The notes under the pieces were generated by a model. The model saw only the letters and a program-made list of their open reading frames with translations. It made no database searches and was not told the DNA's origin. This document shows, one piece after another, positions 5,610-7,088 of a DNA stretch of 7,088 bases. Location: the NCBI GenBank assembly GCA_023253905.1, contig JALREG010000280.1:1-7088 (forward strand), read 5' to 3'. The position numbers were made by a program, and so were the translations under genes. The first letter of the stretch is position 1, and each line of letters begins with the position of its first letter. The DNA comes from Burkholderiaceae bacterium (GTDB lineage Bacteria; Pseudomonadota; Gammaproteobacteria; Burkholderiales; Burkholderiaceae).

Positions 5610-7088
5610 CCCGCGGCGTGTCCCCGCCGATTGCCGAGGCCGGGTTCGGCGTGTTTGCGCTCTTTGCCTCGGGCTATGTGCTGTCGTATGCGCTTCGCAC
5701 CGTCAATGCGGTGATTGCGCCAGAGCTGGTCGATCAGTTTGGCTTCAGCAACGCGCAGCTTGGGGCGCTTTCCAGCGCTTATTTTTTCAGCTTCATCCTC
5801 ATGCAGCTACCGCTCGGCGTCTGGCTCGACCGGTTTGGCTCGCGCGACACGGACTCGACGCTGCTCGCGATTGCGGCGCTTGGCTGCCTCATGTTTGCGC
5901 TTGCGACCGAGGCCTGGGTACTGGGCCTCGCACGGGTGGTGATTGGCATTGGTGTGTCGGGCGCGCTGATGTCGGGGCTACGCGCCTTTCGGTTTGCTTT
6001 TGCGCCGGCGCGTCAGCAGCGGCTGGCCGCCTGGATGCTCACCGCCGGCACGCTGGGCGCGCTCATTTCAACCGTGCCGGCGCAGCTCGCCCTGCCGGTC
6101 ATTGGCTGGCGGGGGCTGTTTTTTCTCTGCGCGGGGTTGCTTGCGCTTGCGGCGGTATGCCTGAGAGTGCTCCTGCCGGCCGAGCCGCGTCAGCCTGCCA
6201 CACCGCTTGCCGAGCAATGGCGCGCCTACCTTGAAGTGTTTCGTGAGCGCTATTTCTGGCGGTTTGTCGTGCCGTCGGTCACGCTACAGGCCACGTTTAT
6301 CGCCATGCAGAGCCTGTGGGCGGGGCCGTGGTTTACGCGCGTGCTTGGGATGTCAGCGACGCAAAGCGCGCAGGCCCTCCTGGTGATCAATGTGGTGTTG
6401 ATGTTTGCCTATCTGCTGCTGGGTTGGGTCATGCCCAGGCTGGCTGCGCGCGGCTGGTCGACGCTTTCCGTCACGGTGGGCGGATCGCTTCTCATGATTG
6501 GTGCGCAGGCGGTGATTGTGTTCGCCGAGGGCGACTGGGCATGGTTGGTATGGCTGCCGTTTGCGGTGGGCGTGACCGTGTTTACGCCGGTTCAGAGCCA
6601 TGTGAGCCTTACTTTTCGCGGTGCGTACTTGCTCTACATCGGGGCCGGAGCCGTAGCGGCGGGTGGCCTGGTGAGTTTGCTGCGTTCCATGCCTACGTTG
6701 TGGCGCACTCTGCGAGCGGGATTGGCGGATTTGGCCGGAGCCCGCGAGGGAGGGGCTGGGGCTTCGGGCGATCGGCGTGATCGGGACCTGTCCCTGCGTT
6801 GGGTGGTCGGTGGGGTGTTTGTGCTGATGGCGGCCATCACGCTGGCTCCGTCGCTGCGCATGAATCTCCTGGGCGCGGCGCTGATCCTGGTTCTGGGCTT
6901 CCTCTTCGTGACGGTCTCCTCGCGGTTGACGGGCGAAGTGGGTTCCAGCTCCAACCCCATCTCGGGCATGACCATCGCCACGCTCCTGCTCACGTGCCTG
7001 ACCTTTGTGGCCGTTGGGTGGACGGGTTCGGCACACTATGTGACCGCGCTCTCGGTGGGGGGCATCGTGTGCATAGAGCGGAAGAGCG
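5606..7088 (+). CDS. MFS permease, N-terminal ~337 aa, joined in frame to an OPT fragment; 3' open
   Basis: From the ATG at 5606 (ATGA overlap with the lipoprotein stop) the frame stays open for 494 codons to the window end. Residues 1-337 are a major facilitator superfamily permease: an early membrane segment AGFGVFALFASGYVLSYALR, the motif-A loop GVWLDRFGSRDT (71-82) between segments 2 and 3, RVVIGIGVSGALMSGLRAF (110-128), a central loop about 192-215, then QSLWAGPWFTRVLGMS (235-250) starting the second half. Sequence such as FTPVQSHVSLTF (326-337) should be followed by a Pro and a TGRA-like stretch plus two more segments, but instead continues as an oligopeptide transporter (see separate entry). 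The true 3' end of the MFS gene, about 60-80 codons, is therefore missing. The substrate is not predictable. The MFS assignment to about base 6616 is firm; the joined product as a real protein is doubtful. Confidence 0.8.
   Translation, partial: MTRGVSPPIAEAGFGVFALFASGYVLSYALRTVNAVIAPELVDQFGFSNAQLGALSSAYFFSFILMQLPLGVWLDRFGSRDTDSTLLAIAALGCLMFALATEAWVLGLARVVIGIGVSGALMSGLRAFRFAFAPARQQRLAAWMLTAGTLGALISTVPAQLALPVIGWRGLFFLCAGLLALAAVCLRVLLPAEPRQPATPLAEQWRAYLEVFRERYFWRFVVPSVTLQATFIAMQSLWAGPWFTRVLGMSATQSAQALLVINVVLMFAYLLLGWVMPRLAARGWSTLSVTVGGSLLMIGAQAVIVFAEGDWAWLVWLPFAVGVTVFTPVQSHVSLTFRGAYLLYIGAGAVAAGGLVSLLRSMPTLWRTLRAGLADLAGAREGGAGASGDRRDRDLSLRWVVGGVFVLMAAITLAPSLRMNLLGAALILVLGFLFVTVSSRLTGEVGSSSNPISGMTIATLLLTCLTFVAVGWTGSAHYVTALSVGGIVCIERKS
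6620..7074 (+). other. OPT-family oligopeptide transporter fragment (internal, probably chimeric join)
   Basis: Residues 340-490 of the joined frame are a middle-to-late piece of an OPT-family transporter (COG1297 type). Visible are AYLLYIGAGAVAAGGLVSLL (340-359), a basic/Gly-rich loop about 367-394 ending DRDLSLRW, membrane segments about 400-414 and 420-437, then the family signature SSRLTGEVGSSSNPISGMT (438-456) and IATLLLTCLTF, GWTGSAHYVTALSVGGIVCI. OPT proteins run to about 600-700 aa, so several hundred N-terminal residues are absent, replaced by the MFS sequence, and the C-terminal part is cut. The expected continuation after VCI (an AAS/AAA-type stretch, then TSQDLKTG) is not present. 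Family members move oligopeptides or metal chelates across the inner membrane. The fragment probably comes from another locus or another genome. Confidence 0.82.
7075..7088 (+). other. Sequencing-adapter-like tail at the window end
   Basis: The last 14 bases read AGAGCGGAAGAGCG. The Illumina TruSeq adapter begins AGATCGGAAGAGCG (read-2 side), so 13 of 14 positions agree, with one T-to-G difference at 7078. The tail begins exactly where the OPT protein sequence stops resembling its family (after IVCI). This points to read-through into adapter left at a contig end, not to genomic DNA. The adapter sequence is from memory and was not searched. Confidence 0.75.

Noticed and set aside
6353..7036. 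Long minus-strand open frame (227 codons) opposite the MFS/OPT frame
   Set aside because: Arg/Gln/His-rich low-complexity product without family likeness. It also spans the suspected chimeric junction, so it cannot be a conserved gene.
6617..7088. A new MFS-OPT fusion transporter as a biological discovery
   Set aside because: The join cuts both families inside their membrane domains, and the sequence ends 450 bp later in adapter-like bases; an assembly artefact explains both observations more simply.

Overview
The window is GC-rich and almost fully coding. It looks like a chromosomal segment of a betaproteobacterium. The best pointer is a DUF1840 protein, a family I know mainly from that class; MetH, the small lipoprotein and the MFS permease are also of proteobacterial type. 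I see no RNA gene, CRISPR array, insertion sequence or phage gene.

Layout: (1) 1-1691 (+), the C-terminal half of cobalamin-dependent methionine synthase MetH, cut by the window start. (2) 1701-4964 (-), a tight three-gene operon read in the order DUF1840 protein, fused alpha/beta acyl-CoA:acetate (3-ketoacid) CoA-transferase of the YdiF type, BenE-family proton/carboxylate symporter. The joints are 1 nt (TGA-G-TTG) and a 4-nt ATGA overlap. It converges on metH with only 9 bp between stop codons. (3) 4965-5009, a 45-bp divergent intergenic region that must hold much of the control for both sides. (4) 5010-5609 (+), a small lipoprotein of unrecognised family, overlapping by ATGA with (5) an MFS permease from 5606.

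The operon reads as a carboxylate module: the BenE-type permease would import an organic acid and the CoA-transferase would activate it to a CoA thioester. The substrate and the role of DUF1840 cannot be told from sequence.

The most noteworthy signal is at the right end. The MFS frame runs normally to about residue 337 (HVSLTF), then continues without a stop into the middle of an oligopeptide transporter (OPT) protein carrying the TGEVGSSSNPISGMT signature. The OPT sequence breaks off at IVCI, and the last 14 bases match the start of the Illumina TruSeq adapter at 13 of 14 positions. I read 6617-7088 as a probable chimeric assembly end with residual adapter, not as a new MFS-OPT fusion transporter. 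I found no convincing undescribed biological system here.
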